Positions 9,341 through 17,967 of a stretch of DNA of 64,000 nucleotides are shown here, piece by piece. Within the stretch, counting starts at the first letter, position 1; the number at the start of each line of letters is the position of its first letter. The notes beneath the pieces were generated by a model. The model had not been told where the DNA came from. It worked only from the letters and a program-made list of their open reading frames with translations, and ran no database searches. Made by a program: the position numbers and the translations under genes. This stretch comes from Mycetocola tolaasinivorans (GTDB lineage: Bacteria > Actinomycetota > Actinomycetes > Actinomycetales > Microbacteriaceae), in assembly GCF_003667565.1 (NCBI RefSeq), contig NZ_RCUX01000003.1, forward strand, positions 62,001 through 126,000. The letters run 5' to 3'.

Positions 9341-9986
9341 GAGAATCCTTAGTGTGATGGGTACTCGCGGGTGTCGCCGGCAAGAGACCGCTCAGCGCGT
9401 TGCGCGCGAGGGTGGTGGCGGAGGCCTCGTCGAGGGGGTGGTGGCCGGTCAGGCGGCGGAAAATCAGCGGTCCAAACAGGATGTCGATGACGTCGTCGAT
9501 CGGTATGGTGGGGTCGGCATCGCCGCGGTCGAGCGCGCGCTGCCAGAGTTCGGCGATCGCCGCACGCCGGGCACCCAGGAAGTACTCGCGGAAATACGCG
9601 GCGCCGGTGGGATCATCCACACAGGCGGCCAGCAGCTGGGCAAAAACGGCTCCGAGGTCGCTCGCGTAGAACGCACTGACCCTGCGCACCTGCTCGATGA
9701 GGTCCTGCGCGCTGTCCCCGGTATCGGGAAGCGGCAGGGCGTGTGCCATCAGCCGGCCGAACGCCTTGGCGGCAACAGCGGTGCGAGAGGGCCAGTGCTT
9801 ATAGATGGTGGCCTTACTCACGCCCGACCGGGCGGCAATCGCGTCGACGGTTGCCGCCGGATAGCCACCCTCCGTCAGAATCTCCTCGGTCGCGCGCAGC
9901 ACCGATTCGTGAATGCGGTCGCTGCGCGTCCCCGTGGGGTGACACTGAATTCCCTCGGGTGTTTCGGCGGGTGGGGGCGTGGGCAT
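9318..9986 (-). CDS. TetR-family regulator of the aldo/keto reductase-SDR operon
   Basis: 222 residues. The HTH is at about residues 41-66 (TVDAIAARSGVSKATIYKHWPSR), preceded by a disordered Pro/Thr-rich leader. The C-terminal ligand domain has the IDDVIDILFGPLIFRRLTGH helix found in the TetR_C subfamily of many actinobacterial regulators. GGAGGA precedes ATG 9986. It lies 12 bases after the aldo/keto reductase stop and overlaps the SDR gene, so it is transcribed from the promoter carrying the palindrome at 10873-10893. Autorepression is the obvious model. The inducer is likely a carbonyl compound handled by the two enzymes, by inference only. Confidence 0.92.
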   Translation of the reverse strand: MPTPPPAETPEGIQCHPTGTRSDRIHESVLRATEEILTEGGYPAATVDAIAARSGVSKATIYKHWPSRTAVAAKAFGRLMAHALPLPDTGDSAQDLIEQVRRVSAFYASDLGAVFAQLLAACVDDPTGAAYFREYFLGARRAAIAELWQRALDRGDADPTIPIDDVIDILFGPLIFRRLTGHHPLDEASATTLARNALSGLLPATPASTHHTKDSHVTHHSD

Positions 9987-9998
9987 GCTTCCTCCGGG

Positions 9999-10859
9999 TT
10001 AGCTCAGAGCCGAGAGTGCGGCCATCTCGTCCGCATCCAGGCTAATGTTCGCGGCGGCGTTGTTCGAATCGAGGTGGGCCAGCGAGGATGTGCCCGGGAT
10101 CGGCAGCATTCTGGGGGAGCGGTGCAGGAGCCAGGCGAGCGCGAGCTGAGCCGGGGTGGCACCGTGAGCCTCGGCCATCTGGGCGAGTGGGCTCTCCGCG
10201 CCGGCGAGCTTGCCGGTGGCGAGCGGGAACCAGGGGATGAATCCGATTCCGTGCTCCTCGGAGTACTCCAGGAGGGCCTCGGCGCTCCGATCACTCAGGT
10301 TGTAGAGGTTTTGGACCGAGGCAATCGGGGTGATTTCGCGAGCGGCCACCAGCTGCTCGACGCTCACCTCGGACAGCCCGATGTGCCGAATTTTACCCTC
10401 TGCTCGAAGGTCGCTCAGCACGCCGAGCTGATCCGCCAGGGGGAAAGCGGGGTCGATGCGGTGCAGCTGGAAGAGATCGATGCGCTCGAGCCCGAGGATT
10501 CGCAGCGACATTTCTACCTGCTGACGCAGGTAGGCGGGCTGCCCAAGCATGGTCCATTCGCCCGGGCCCTGGCGTGTGAAACCGGCCTTAGTCGCGATCA
10601 CGATGTCGTCGCGATACGGATGCAGCGCCTCGCGGAGGAGGCGCTCGGTGACGCTCGGGCCGTATGAATCCGCGGTATCAAAGAGGGTGACGCCCTGCTC
10701 GGCCGCGCGGCGAAGTACGGCGATCGCGGTCTCCGGGTCTGCGGGTTCGCCCCAGACTCCCGGGCCGGTGAGCTGCATGGTGCCGTATCCGAGTCGGGTG
10801 ACCGGGAGGTCGCCGCCGAGAAGGAAGGTGCCCGAACCGGCTGCGTGTGGTGTTGACAT
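9999..10859 (-). CDS. Aldo/keto reductase, first gene of the TetR-controlled operon
   Basis: 286 residues. The tetrad is visible: Asp and Tyr in LFDTADSYGPSVTE, Lys in VIATKAGF, His in LFQLHRIDP. The C-terminal GTSSLAHLDSN is the cofactor phosphate-binding loop of the YakC/Gcy-like aldo/keto reductases. AAAGGA stands 4 bases before ATG 10859. It heads an operon with a TetR regulator and an SDR, all within about 2.4 kb and with gaps of 12 bases or overlaps. The promoter region carries a perfect 8-bp inverted repeat (10873-10893), so expression should be induced by an unknown ligand. Confidence 0.92.
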   Translation of the reverse strand: MSTPHAAGSGTFLLGGDLPVTRLGYGTMQLTGPGVWGEPADPETAIAVLRRAAEQGVTLFDTADSYGPSVTERLLREALHPYRDDIVIATKAGFTRQGPGEWTMLGQPAYLRQQVEMSLRILGLERIDLFQLHRIDPAFPLADQLGVLSDLRAEGKIRHIGLSEVSVEQLVAAREITPIASVQNLYNLSDRSAEALLEYSEEHGIGFIPWFPLATGKLAGAESPLAQMAEAHGATPAQLALAWLLHRSPRMLPIPGTSSLAHLDSNNAAANISLDADEMAALSALS

Positions 10860-10872
10860 GGTGTCCTTTCAG

Positions 10873-10893
10873 AACTGAACTGTACGTTCAGTT
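10873..10893 (-). promoter_or_regulatory. Likely TetR operator upstream of the aldo/keto reductase-TetR-SDR operon
   Basis: AACTGAAC at 10873-10880 and GTTCAGTT at 10886-10893 form a perfect 8-bp inverted repeat with a 5-base spacer (TGTAC). It lies 13 bases before the first start codon, and on the minus strand a TACAGT -10-like box falls inside it. Size and place match TetR operators. Confidence 0.75.
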
Positions 10894-11109
10894 TAATTCA
10901 TCGCACATCGAAGTCAATCCCCGCAGATTCGCGGTGAGCGAACGCAAAAAACCCCGAAATACCAAGGGTTTTGAGCCACGCGCGAACAAAATGTGAACCA
11001 CGCGACACCAAATAGTGCAATTCAGGCATCGTCACCGGAGGCGTTGCGGCCGGGGCGTATGGTCTCGGGATGGGCCAGGCGAGGAGTTCGCCGGCCCGGG
11101 AAGGAAATC

Positions 11110-11865
11110 ATGGCTACGTATGATGTGGCACACCGTTCGGCGATCGTCTCCGGAGCGGGAATGGGAATCGGTCGCGCGGTAGCGGAGCTGCTCGCCGCCA
11201 ACGGGGCATCGGTCGTCCTGGTCGACCGCGACAGGGCCGCGGCCGAGGCCGTACGAGGCGAGATTCGCGCGCAGGGAGGCACCGCGGCCGTCCTGGTCGC
11301 CGACGTCACCAGCTCCGACTGGGGCACCGAGGCGGTACGTGTCGCCGAGGAGATGGCACCGCTCGGAATTGCCATCAATAACGCCGGCATCTCCGGCCCC
11401 TCCGCGCCGCTGACCCAGTACACTCCGGAAGACTGGCACCGGGTGATCAGCATCAACCTCGACTCGCTCTACACCGGCATGCGCGCCCAGATTCCGGCAA
11501 TGGCCGCCCACGGTGGCGGGGCCGTTGTGAACCTCGCATCGATCCTCGGCACCGTCGGCCAGGCCGGCGCCTCCGCCTACGTGACCGCCAAGCACGGCGT
11601 CGTGGGTATGACCAAGTCGGCGGCGCTCGAGAACGCCGCGACCGGCGTACGCGTCAACGCCGTGGCCCCGGGCTACGTACACACCCCGATGATCGAAAAG
11701 GTCACCAACGCCGCAAGCTATGCGGCCCTCGTCTCGCTGCACCCCATGGGGCGCCTCGCGAGCGCAGAGGAGGTGGCCCAGATGGTGGTGTTCCTCGCGA
11801 GCGATGCCGCGGGCTTTGTTACCGGAAGCACCCACCTCGTTGACGGTGGCTATAGCGCCCGTTAG
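11110..11865 (+). CDS. Short-chain dehydrogenase/reductase, FabG-like
   Basis: 251 residues, standard length for classical SDRs. The motif GAGMGIG (15-21) binds the cofactor, and Asp39 in VVLVDRD suggests NAD(H) preference. NNAG is at 90-93, and the active site is Ser144, Tyr157 and Lys161 (YVTAK). The C-terminal ASDAAGFVTGSTHLVDGGYS closes the family pattern. ATG 11110 is chosen because AAGGAAATC directly precedes it; an in-frame start at 10993 would add 39 residues with no SDR similarity. It is transcribed alone, divergent from the TetR operon, and followed by a hairpin. Substrate unknown; it may be a sugar or secondary-alcohol dehydrogenase. Confidence 0.92.
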   Translation: MATYDVAHRSAIVSGAGMGIGRAVAELLAANGASVVLVDRDRAAAEAVRGEIRAQGGTAAVLVADVTSSDWGTEAVRVAEEMAPLGIAINNAGISGPSAPLTQYTPEDWHRVISINLDSLYTGMRAQIPAMAAHGGGAVVNLASILGTVGQAGASAYVTAKHGVVGMTKSAALENAATGVRVNAVAPGYVHTPMIEKVTNAASYAALVSLHPMGRLASAEEVAQMVVFLASDAAGFVTGSTHLVDGGYSAR

Positions 11866-11874
11866 CCAGATGTT

Positions 11875-11904
11875 CGCCCCGGGCTGATCCTCAGGCCCGG
11901 GGCG
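11875..11904 (+). terminator. Hairpin terminator behind the SDR gene
   Basis: CGCCCCGGGC (11875-11884) pairs with GCCCGGGGCG (11895-11904) around a 10-base loop, 9 bases after the stop. No T-run. Confidence 0.7.
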
Positions 11905-11986
11905 GTCCCGGAACTCCCAGGGTGTCTGTCATAGGGTTAGAGTCTTCCCGTGATCTCCGACCCCGGTCGTTCCGAAAGTATTTGAT

Positions 11987-12817
11987 ATGTCTCCCTCTTC
12001 GTCCCGATCAAGAACGCGCGTCAGTGCGCGTGGACGAGCCGTCCTTGTCCTTCTCGTCGCGGCCGCCGTTTTCACTGCGGCATACGTGCTCGGGGTGCAG
12101 AACGATGCCGGTCAGCGAGCCGAGAATGCCCTCCTTCGTGCCTCCAACCTCACGAGCGACGTACCGCCCCCGCTGGACTGGGTGAGCCTGCAGAGCATCG
12201 CTGTGATTGCCGTCCTGATCGCCATCATCGCGCTCTTTCGATCGGGCGTTGGCGGAGTCGTCCACGCCCTGGCGGCGATTGCCGTCGCGGTGGTGTCGGC
12301 CAAGGCCCTGAAAAATGTGTTCCTGGAGCGCCCCGAGTTTCACCTCGAAAACCCGGGAAACTCCTTCCCCAGCGGTCATGCGGCCGTGGTCTCCGTGCTC
12401 ATCATGACCCTCCTGATCGTGCTGCCCTCCACCGGGCGGTGGATCGTCATGTTGCTCGGTGCGCCCCTCCTAATCACGATCAGTGCGCAGCTCCTCGCGT
12501 ACGGCTGGCACCGCCCGAGCGACGTCTTCGGCGGGTTTGCCCTCGCGCTCGGCACGCTGGCACTCGGTGCCGTGATCAGGCCCGCGCGGGGGCCGGTCCC
12601 GCCCGCAACCCCCGGCCTGCGCCGGATGCGGGCCCTGCTCATGGGTCTGGGCACCCTCGCGTTTGTTGTGGCCCTGGTTGTCGGCATGGCCGGGCTCGGA
12701 GCCGGGGTCAACGAGCGCATCCTCCTCGCCGGCCAGATTGCCGGGGGTGGCGCGGCCGTCTGGGCGCTCGCCCTGGCCTCGCTGCTGCGCATCCCCGCGC
12801 GCACGCGAACCGCCTAG
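11987..12817 (+). CDS. PAP2-family membrane phosphatase
   Basis: 276 residues, six or more membrane helices. All three PAP2 motifs can be read: KNVFLERP (motif 1), FPSGH (motif 2, with the acid-base His) and AYGWHRPSDV (motif 3, with nucleophile-type His and Asp). Such enzymes dephosphorylate undecaprenyl pyrophosphate, phosphatidate or related lipids at the outer face of the membrane. A hydrophilic Ser/Arg-rich N-terminus precedes the first helix (AVLVLLVAAAVFTAAYVLG). A TAGAGT box at 11938-11943 is a possible -10 giving a leader of roughly 37 bases. Actual lipid substrate not determinable. Confidence 0.88.
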   Translation: MSPSSSRSRTRVSARGRAVLVLLVAAAVFTAAYVLGVQNDAGQRAENALLRASNLTSDVPPPLDWVSLQSIAVIAVLIAIIALFRSGVGGVVHALAAIAVAVVSAKALKNVFLERPEFHLENPGNSFPSGHAAVVSVLIMTLLIVLPSTGRWIVMLLGAPLLITISAQLLAYGWHRPSDVFGGFALALGTLALGAVIRPARGPVPPATPGLRRMRALLMGLGTLAFVVALVVGMAGLGAGVNERILLAGQIAGGGAAVWALALASLLRIPARTRTA

Positions 12818-12842
12818 CCGGCCGGAAGGCTCCGCGGCCGCG

Positions 12843-13175
12843 TTAGACCGGGAACGCCGTTGAGAGCAGCGTGACGTTCACCGCGGTTCCCGCAAAAATG
12901 CTCAGGAGCGCGTTGCGCTTCCACACCTGCAGCGCGATCGTCACGTTCAGGGCGATGAGGGTGGGTAGCGTGGGCGAGAGCTCGGTGAGGCTGAGATCGC
13001 GCAGACAGTACAGCACCAGAACGATCATGATCCCCGCGGGCAGCTCATCGGCGAGAAAGCGTACGGCGGCGCTGCGGCGCAGCGGAACCACCGCGAGGAG
13101 CGGCACCGCGCGCAGCGCGAACGTGATCCCGCCGGCGACGAGAACGGTGGCGGCAAGGTAGCCCGGGTCGATCAT
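12843..13175 (-). CDS. azlD: AzlD-type small subunit of a branched-chain amino acid exporter
   Basis: 110 residues with about four membrane helices, ordered as in AzlD: a start YLAATVLVAGGITFALRAVP, then a central PAGIMIVLVLYCLRDL, then LPTLIALNVTIALQVWKRN. AzlD pairs with AzlC to export branched-chain amino acids and analogues (the BrnFE pair in Corynebacterium). Its start overlaps the azlC stop by 4 nt (ATGA), so both are made from one message. The divergent Lrp-type gene next to azlC is the expected regulator. Confidence 0.88.
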   Translation of the reverse strand: MIDPGYLAATVLVAGGITFALRAVPLLAVVPLRRSAAVRFLADELPAGIMIVLVLYCLRDLSLTELSPTLPTLIALNVTIALQVWKRNALLSIFAGTAVNVTLLSTAFPV

Positions 13176-13921
13176 CGGGTGCCCCCGTGTTCGGTGGCGT
13201 CCGCTGCATTACCGCGCCGCCGCCGCTGGCGTAGCGCAAAGCGAGCGAGCAGCCCGACCGTCAGCAGGGTCATCGCAATCGGCAGCATGTGCTCGGGCGA
13301 GAGCAGCAGGGCGATGAGGCCCGAGAGCAGGGCGATGATCGCCGTGGGCATATCGCGGCGGGCACGGTACGCCTCGATGGCGAGCACCACGAACAGCGCG
13401 GTGAGCGTGAACTCGAGCCCGGGCAGGTGAAGCCCGAGGCGGTCGCCGGCGAGGGCTCCGATCGTGGCCCCGAGCACCCAGTACGCCTGGCACAGCAGCT
13501 GAATACCCACGATGCGGGTGCCGGTCCAGTTTTCCCCGGGCCGCCCGGTCGTGATGGCGTAGGCCTCATCGGTCAGTGCATAGGCCGAGTAGAACCGGGC
13601 TGGACGCGAGCGCACACGGTGGATGGGGAACGAGAGCGCATAGAAGACGTGCCGCACGTTCACCACCAGGGCGGTCAGCGCGATGGTACTGAGCGGTGCC
13701 GCAACCACCACGAGACCCACCAGGATGAACTCGAGCGAGCCCGCGTAGACAATGGCGGTGAAGATCGTGGCCCACCACCAGTCAAGGCCGGCCTGGGAGA
13801 CCAGAAGCCCGAAGGCGAGTCCCAGTGGAAAGAGGGCTCCGCCGGCCCCGGCGGAGTCAAAGAATGCGCGCTTGAGCTCGGTGCGACGACTGGTCGCCAG
13901 CAGCCCGCTTCTCGGGCGCAT
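13172..13921 (-). CDS. azlC: AzlC-type large subunit of a branched-chain amino acid exporter
   Basis: 249 residues with seven to eight membrane helices. The family hallmarks ALFPLGLAFGLLVSQAGL, YAGSLEFILVG and NVRHVFYALSFP are present, and the last helix ends in a basic tail. With AzlD it forms a BrnFE-like efflux pump for leucine, isoleucine, valine and perhaps methionine. I chose ATG 13921 (GAGG about 8 bases upstream); a GTG at 14041 would add 40 Arg/Pro-rich residues without a ribosome binding site. An Lrp-family gene starts divergently at 14104, matching the Lrp-brnFE arrangement of Corynebacterium. Confidence 0.88.
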   Translation of the reverse strand: MRPRSGLLATSRRTELKRAFFDSAGAGGALFPLGLAFGLLVSQAGLDWWWATIFTAIVYAGSLEFILVGLVVVAAPLSTIALTALVVNVRHVFYALSFPIHRVRSRPARFYSAYALTDEAYAITTGRPGENWTGTRIVGIQLLCQAYWVLGATIGALAGDRLGLHLPGLEFTLTALFVVLAIEAYRARRDMPTAIIALLSGLIALLLSPEHMLPIAMTLLTVGLLARFALRQRRRRGNAADATEHGGTR

Positions 13922-14090
13922 ATCGGTGGCCTCGCAGTCGCTGGCACCGCCCGTGTGCGGGGTGAGTGGGCGACGCGCCCGACCTCTGCGGGCACGGGTA
14001 CGATCGCCACGCCGGGGCTGGGGTACGGGTTCACTGGACACAACGCAATTTTAGGAAGAATCGTGGCTTATTTTGTACCCAATGTGAACG

Positions 14091-14096
14091 TAGAAT
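14091..14096 (+). promoter_or_regulatory. -10 box of a probable leaderless promoter for the Lrp gene
   Basis: TAGAAT stands 7 bases before ATG 14104, the distance at which transcription would begin on the A of the start codon. No ribosome binding site lies between them. Confidence 0.5.
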
Positions 14097-14103
14097 AGTC
14101 ATT

Positions 14104-14592
14104 ATGAGCAACAAACCAGCCCTGGATGCGATCGATCAAGAGATATTGTTACTGTTGGCCCGAGACGGTCGAATGTCAAACGTAGATCTGGCTCGGCGCG
14201 TCGGCCTGACGCCGCCCCCGTGCCTGCGCCGGGTTCGTCGCCTGGAGGAGGCCGGGATTATCTCCGGCTATGGTGCTCAGGTCGACTACACCGCGATGGG
14301 GCGCGGCTTTGAGGTGGTCGTGGCCGTGGATATCGGCGTCAATGACCGGGTCACGATGGAGAAGTTTGAGCAGGATGTGATCGCGATGCCCGAGGTGGTG
14401 GAGCTGCGCCGCATGTTCGGTCGACCGGACTACTACATTCGGGTTGCGGTATCCGATTCGGATGCCTACGAGATGTTTCTCACCTCGAAGCTCTCGACGC
14501 TGTCCCCGGTCACCCGGGTGGACTCCCACCTCACGATGAAGCTGTTCACCGATCAGACTCCCGAGGGGGATGCGCGCTCGTTCGAGCCGTAG
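14104..14592 (+). CDS. Lrp/AsnC-family regulator, probable controller of azlCD
   Basis: 162 residues, the family norm. The N-terminal HTH reads LDAIDQEILLLLARDGRMSNVDLARRVGLT followed by the Lrp-specific PPCLRRVRRLEEAGII. The C-terminal RAM (amino-acid-binding) domain runs from about residue 70 to the end, with MPEVVELRRMFGRPDYYIRV. Divergent from azlCD, it most likely senses branched-chain amino acids or Met and activates export, as Lrp does for brnFE in Corynebacterium. The start is set by a TAGAAT box 7 bases upstream and by the conserved N-terminus. Confidence 0.93.
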   Translation: MSNKPALDAIDQEILLLLARDGRMSNVDLARRVGLTPPPCLRRVRRLEEAGIISGYGAQVDYTAMGRGFEVVVAVDIGVNDRVTMEKFEQDVIAMPEVVELRRMFGRPDYYIRVAVSDSDAYEMFLTSKLSTLSPVTRVDSHLTMKLFTDQTPEGDARSFEP

Positions 14593-14602
14593 GGCCCGCA
14601 AT

Positions 14603-14649
14603 ACACCGCGAGCCGGTCTCCCCAGTGGGAGGCCGGCTCGCGGTGTTTT
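14603..14649. terminator. Strong bidirectional terminator between Lrp and the MFS exporter
   Basis: A 20-bp stem (left arm 14603-14622, right arm 14627-14646) with a single G-T pair and a 4-base loop, followed by TTTT on the plus strand. The two flanking genes converge here. Confidence 0.92.
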
Positions 14650-14664
14650 GTCGTTCTGCTCGCG

Positions 14665-16257
14665 CTAGGCGTCGGGGGTTCCCTGGTCTCGAGTCTCGGC
14701 CGGGGTTTCGTCGGGGTGTGTCGGGGCCACGATCGTGATGGTCCCGGTGTGCACCGCAACCTCCTCGGCGCTGATGAGGGTGATCGGGCCGGTGTGCGGA
14801 TCCGCGGCCGCCACGGTGATCGGCTCGGTGTGGGCGGTTTCCGCGCGTGCGGGCAGGCCACCGAGCATGCGCGAGGAGATCGCGAGCGCGGCGAGGGCGA
14901 GCACCGCCGTGAAGGCAAAGACCAGCAGGAACGGGCCGACCCCGCCGATCAGCATCGAGGTGAACAGGGTGCCGGCTATCGCGAGGGAGATCGCGCTACC
15001 GAAGGAGTCGGCGATGGTGAGCGCCGCCGAGTTGAACCCCTGGTTGGTGGGGGTCGAGTGCGCGAGCGTGAGCACACCCAGGCGCGGGTACAGCATGCCC
15101 ACGCCGAGCCCCGCGAGGGTCCAGGCACCGAGCGCGAGCCAGGGGGAGAGGTGCAGGAGCGCGACCACGAAGAGGGCAGCGATCGAGATGAAGGCGATGA
15201 TGGGGGCGCTGCGCGCGATAACGGCGTTGGGGAGGCGATCACCGAGGCGACCCTGCAGGGCCGATCCCACCGCCCAGCTGACGGCACCACCGGTCAGGGC
15301 AAAGCCGGCCGCGGTGGGGGAGAAGTCGTAGTGCTCGATCAGGAGGTACGGCACGTAGATTTCGGCACCGAAGAAGGTGGCGGCGACCACCGCACGCATG
15401 CGGATCACGCCGGGGAGTCCGCGGCGCAGGCCGAGCACCCCGGCGGGGAGGAGCGGGCGCACGGCGATGAGGCCGATGACCAGGGCGATCACCGCGATGA
15501 TGAGTCCGCCGGTGCCCTGCTCGCCGGCGAGGCTCAGCGTCAGCACCGATACGGCGGCCAGGGTGGCCCAGAGGATGCGCGGGATGTCCCAGGCCGCGCG
15601 TTCGGGAACGCTGCCGTCCGCACCGAGACGGGTGTGCTCGGTGGTCGAGAGGCGGCGCAGGGTGGGGGTGACCAGTGCCATCGCGAACACCACGAGTACC
15701 ACCACCCCGAGGAATACCCAGTGCCAGCTCCAGGTGTCGGCGATGAAGCCGGCAATGACCGGCCCCACCAGTGAGGGAAGCACCCAGGCGGCCGAGAAGC
15801 AGGCGAACATCGGCGGGTGGAGGCGCGGCGGCAGTGCACGCGCCACCATCACGTAGAGGGCCACCGTAATCGCGCCGCCGCCCATGCCCTGGGCGAGGCG
15901 TCCGAGCAGGAATGGGAACATCGCGGTGGCGAGTCCGGAGGCGATCAGGCCGATGGTGAACACGGTGACGGCCGCGAGAAGGGGGCGGGTGGGTCCCGAA
16001 CGGTCGGCCCAGTTGCCCGCGGTGACCATACCGATTACACCGGTGGCCAGCGGCCCCGCGAAGGCCAGCGCGTAGAGCGATTGGCCGTTCAGATCGGCGC
16101 TGATGACGGGCATGATCGTCGTCACCGCCATCGATTCAAATGCGCCCAGGAAAACGAGGGCGCAGGCACCCAGGGTGACGCTCAAAAAACGGCGGGAAAA
16201 CAGGGAATCCTGTGCGGGGGAAGGGGAAACACTCACACGTTTCAGCTTAGTGGTCAC
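14665..16257 (-). CDS. MFS drug-efflux-type transporter with a repetitive hydrophilic tail
   Basis: 530 residues. The first helix region LGAFESMAVTTIMPVI and the loop NWADRSGPTRPLLAA are typical of proton-driven multidrug MFS exporters. The motif RLAQGMGGGAITVALYVMVARALPP (antiporter motif C region) follows. About 12-14 helices fill residues 22-460. The last 60 residues are not membrane-like and carry three imperfect units beginning HTEPIT, HTGPIT and HTGTIT, an unusual cytoplasmic tail. Transcribed alone, convergent with the Lrp gene. Substrate unknown; the divergent esterase gene is the only close neighbour at its start. Confidence 0.88.
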   Translation of the reverse strand: MTTKLKRVSVSPSPAQDSLFSRRFLSVTLGACALVFLGAFESMAVTTIMPVISADLNGQSLYALAFAGPLATGVIGMVTAGNWADRSGPTRPLLAAVTVFTIGLIASGLATAMFPFLLGRLAQGMGGGAITVALYVMVARALPPRLHPPMFACFSAAWVLPSLVGPVIAGFIADTWSWHWVFLGVVVLVVFAMALVTPTLRRLSTTEHTRLGADGSVPERAAWDIPRILWATLAAVSVLTLSLAGEQGTGGLIIAVIALVIGLIAVRPLLPAGVLGLRRGLPGVIRMRAVVAATFFGAEIYVPYLLIEHYDFSPTAAGFALTGGAVSWAVGSALQGRLGDRLPNAVIARSAPIIAFISIAALFVVALLHLSPWLALGAWTLAGLGVGMLYPRLGVLTLAHSTPTNQGFNSAALTIADSFGSAISLAIAGTLFTSMLIGGVGPFLLVFAFTAVLALAALAISSRMLGGLPARAETAHTEPITVAAADPHTGPITLISAEEVAVHTGTITIVAPTHPDETPAETRDQGTPDA

Positions 16258-16439
16258 GCCGGTGTCGCCGCGGCCATTCGGGGGCCATCGGCTTGGGCGT
16301 TTGCCGAGTGTTCAGCTTGCGCTATACCCCGTGTTCTGGGGTGCGTGTGTCGACGGCGATCTCGCTACGGTGGAGGCACCCCACCCGAGCACTGGCGCAC
16401 GGGACGCACGTCGAAGGCTGTGTGTCACGCCGCGCGGAA

Positions 16440-17513
16440 ATGAAGGATATGAGCGTTCAGGAAAGCCTCACCCGTGGCGTCATCCACGCGCTGGGATCCG
16501 CCCCCGAGCGATTCCAGCGACTCCTCGCGGGTCGACCGATCGAGATCGACGGCCAGCGTCTCACCACCGAGGTGCAGATGGCGCTGCGACTGCTCGGGGC
16601 CCTCCCCGGCGCAAGCTTCGAGGACCTGCCGCTGGATCGGGCGCGTGCCCAGATCGATTCCGAGGCGCGCATTTTCGGGGCCCGGATTGAGGTTGCGAGC
16701 GTTGAGGATATTCTCATCCCCGGGAGCGAGCGAGAGATTCCCGCCCGGGTGTATCGCGCGCACCCGGACCGCCCGTGCGCCGGAACCGTGGTCTATTTCC
16801 ACGGCGGCGGCTGGGTCGTCGGAAGCCTGGAAAGTGGTGATTCGGTGTGCCGGTTTATCGCCGCGCGTTCGGGCCTGCGGGTGATCGCGGTGGACTACCG
16901 GCTCGCCCCGGAGGCTCCGTTCCCCGCCGGGCTCACCGATGCGGTGGATGCCTTCCGCTGGGTGCGGGACGTCGTGCCCGATGCGGAGGACGTCGAGCCC
17001 TGGATCGCGGTGGCGGGGGATAGCGCGGGTGGAAACCTGGCAGCGGTGACCTGCCTCGAAACTCGGAGTGACCCCTCCGGTGGGCCGGATTACCAGCTTC
17101 TCTTCTTTCCGGTGACCGATCTGGCGCGTAAGCACCGCTCCTACGAACTCTTTGCGGAGGGGTACTTCCTCACCGAAAAACAGATGGACTGGTATCGGGG
17201 GCACTACCTCGGCGCGCACGGCGATGCCGAGGATCCGCGGGTCTCCCCGCTGTACGCGCACGAGCTCTCGGGTCTGCCGCCCGCACACGTTGCGGTGTCT
17301 GGTTTCGACGTGCTGCGCGATGAGGGCCTGGCCTACGCCGACCGGCTCGAGGCCGCGGGGGTACCCACGACCCGCCAGCTCGAAGCCGGTCACATTCACG
17401 CGTTTGTGAATGCGACCGGCGTGGGTAAGACCTCGGGGATTGCGCTCGCGCGGGCGGTGGACACGCTGGTGGCGGCGCTACCGGACCCCGCCCGAGCGGC
17501 GGTCTCGGACTAG
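16440..17513 (+). CDS. Alpha/beta-hydrolase of the HSL (hormone-sensitive lipase) family
   Basis: 357 residues from ATG 16440. HGGG at 121-124 forms the oxyanion hole, the nucleophile is Ser195 in GDSAGG, the acid Asp290 in GFDVLRDEG, and the base is a His in GHIHAF (318 or 320). These place it in family IV carboxylesterases, which hydrolyse short-chain esters in the cytoplasm. The start is uncertain: ATG 16449 is also preceded by AAGGA, though too closely; upstream in-frame sequence back to 16293 has no family similarity. Divergent from the MFS exporter. Substrate unknown. Confidence 0.9.
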   Translation: MKDMSVQESLTRGVIHALGSAPERFQRLLAGRPIEIDGQRLTTEVQMALRLLGALPGASFEDLPLDRARAQIDSEARIFGARIEVASVEDILIPGSEREIPARVYRAHPDRPCAGTVVYFHGGGWVVGSLESGDSVCRFIAARSGLRVIAVDYRLAPEAPFPAGLTDAVDAFRWVRDVVPDAEDVEPWIAVAGDSAGGNLAAVTCLETRSDPSGGPDYQLLFFPVTDLARKHRSYELFAEGYFLTEKQMDWYRGHYLGAHGDAEDPRVSPLYAHELSGLPPAHVAVSGFDVLRDEGLAYADRLEAAGVPTTRQLEAGHIHAFVNATGVGKTSGIALARAVDTLVAALPDPARAAVSD

Positions 17514-17529
17514 CGGCCGAGGTCGCGCG

Positions 17530-17919
17530 CTAGTCCTGCCAGAAGGCATCCTCGGCGTCCTGATCTGCGCTGAAGAGCCAGATCTCGGCCACGCGATCAT
17601 CGGCGATGCGGAAGATGTCGATGCCGCCCATCGTGAGGTCGGTGCGGCCGGGCCGCTGTGCCGAGAACGACACGGCGGTGGCCACGGTGTCGCCGTTCAC
17701 CATCCGGGATTCGGTGCGCAGCGCGAAGCTGCCCTGGCTGCGCTCCATGAAGCCGCCGAGCAGGGCGAGGATCGCATCCGGTCCGACGTGATCTCCGGAG
17801 AGCGGGTTGGTGCCGGGCTGGTGCCAGACGGCGCTCGGGTGCAGGGCGGCGGCAAGGCCGGCCATGTCGCCGGTGGCGAGGGCGTCTTCGTAGCGCTGGT
17901 AGGCGGCGGGAATGCTCAT
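17530..17919 (-). CDS. SnoaL/NTF2-like protein
   Basis: 129 residues of the cone-shaped NTF2-like fold: an N-terminal helix AYQRYEDALATGDMAGLAAAL, then HPSAVWHQPG and a C-terminal sheet with GGIDIFRIADDRVAEIWLF. Members are polyketide cyclases, isomerases or simple ligand-binding proteins; no catalytic set stands out here. The gene is divergent from an HxlR regulator and separated by 109 bases with an inverted repeat, so it is probably the regulator's target. Function beyond the fold cannot be given. Confidence 0.8.
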   Translation of the reverse strand: MSIPAAYQRYEDALATGDMAGLAAALHPSAVWHQPGTNPLSGDHVGPDAILALLGGFMERSQGSFALRTESRMVNGDTVATAVSFSAQRPGRTDLTMGGIDIFRIADDRVAEIWLFSADQDAEDAFWQD

Positions 17920-17967
17920 GGGTTCCTCCTAGGATGTGATGTACTACCGTTATCCCACCGCGGGCGT

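Noticed and set aside
13922-14041. N-terminal extension of azlC to GTG 14041
   Set aside because: The added 40 residues are Arg/Pro-rich, unlike AzlC, and have no ribosome binding site, whereas ATG 13921 has one.
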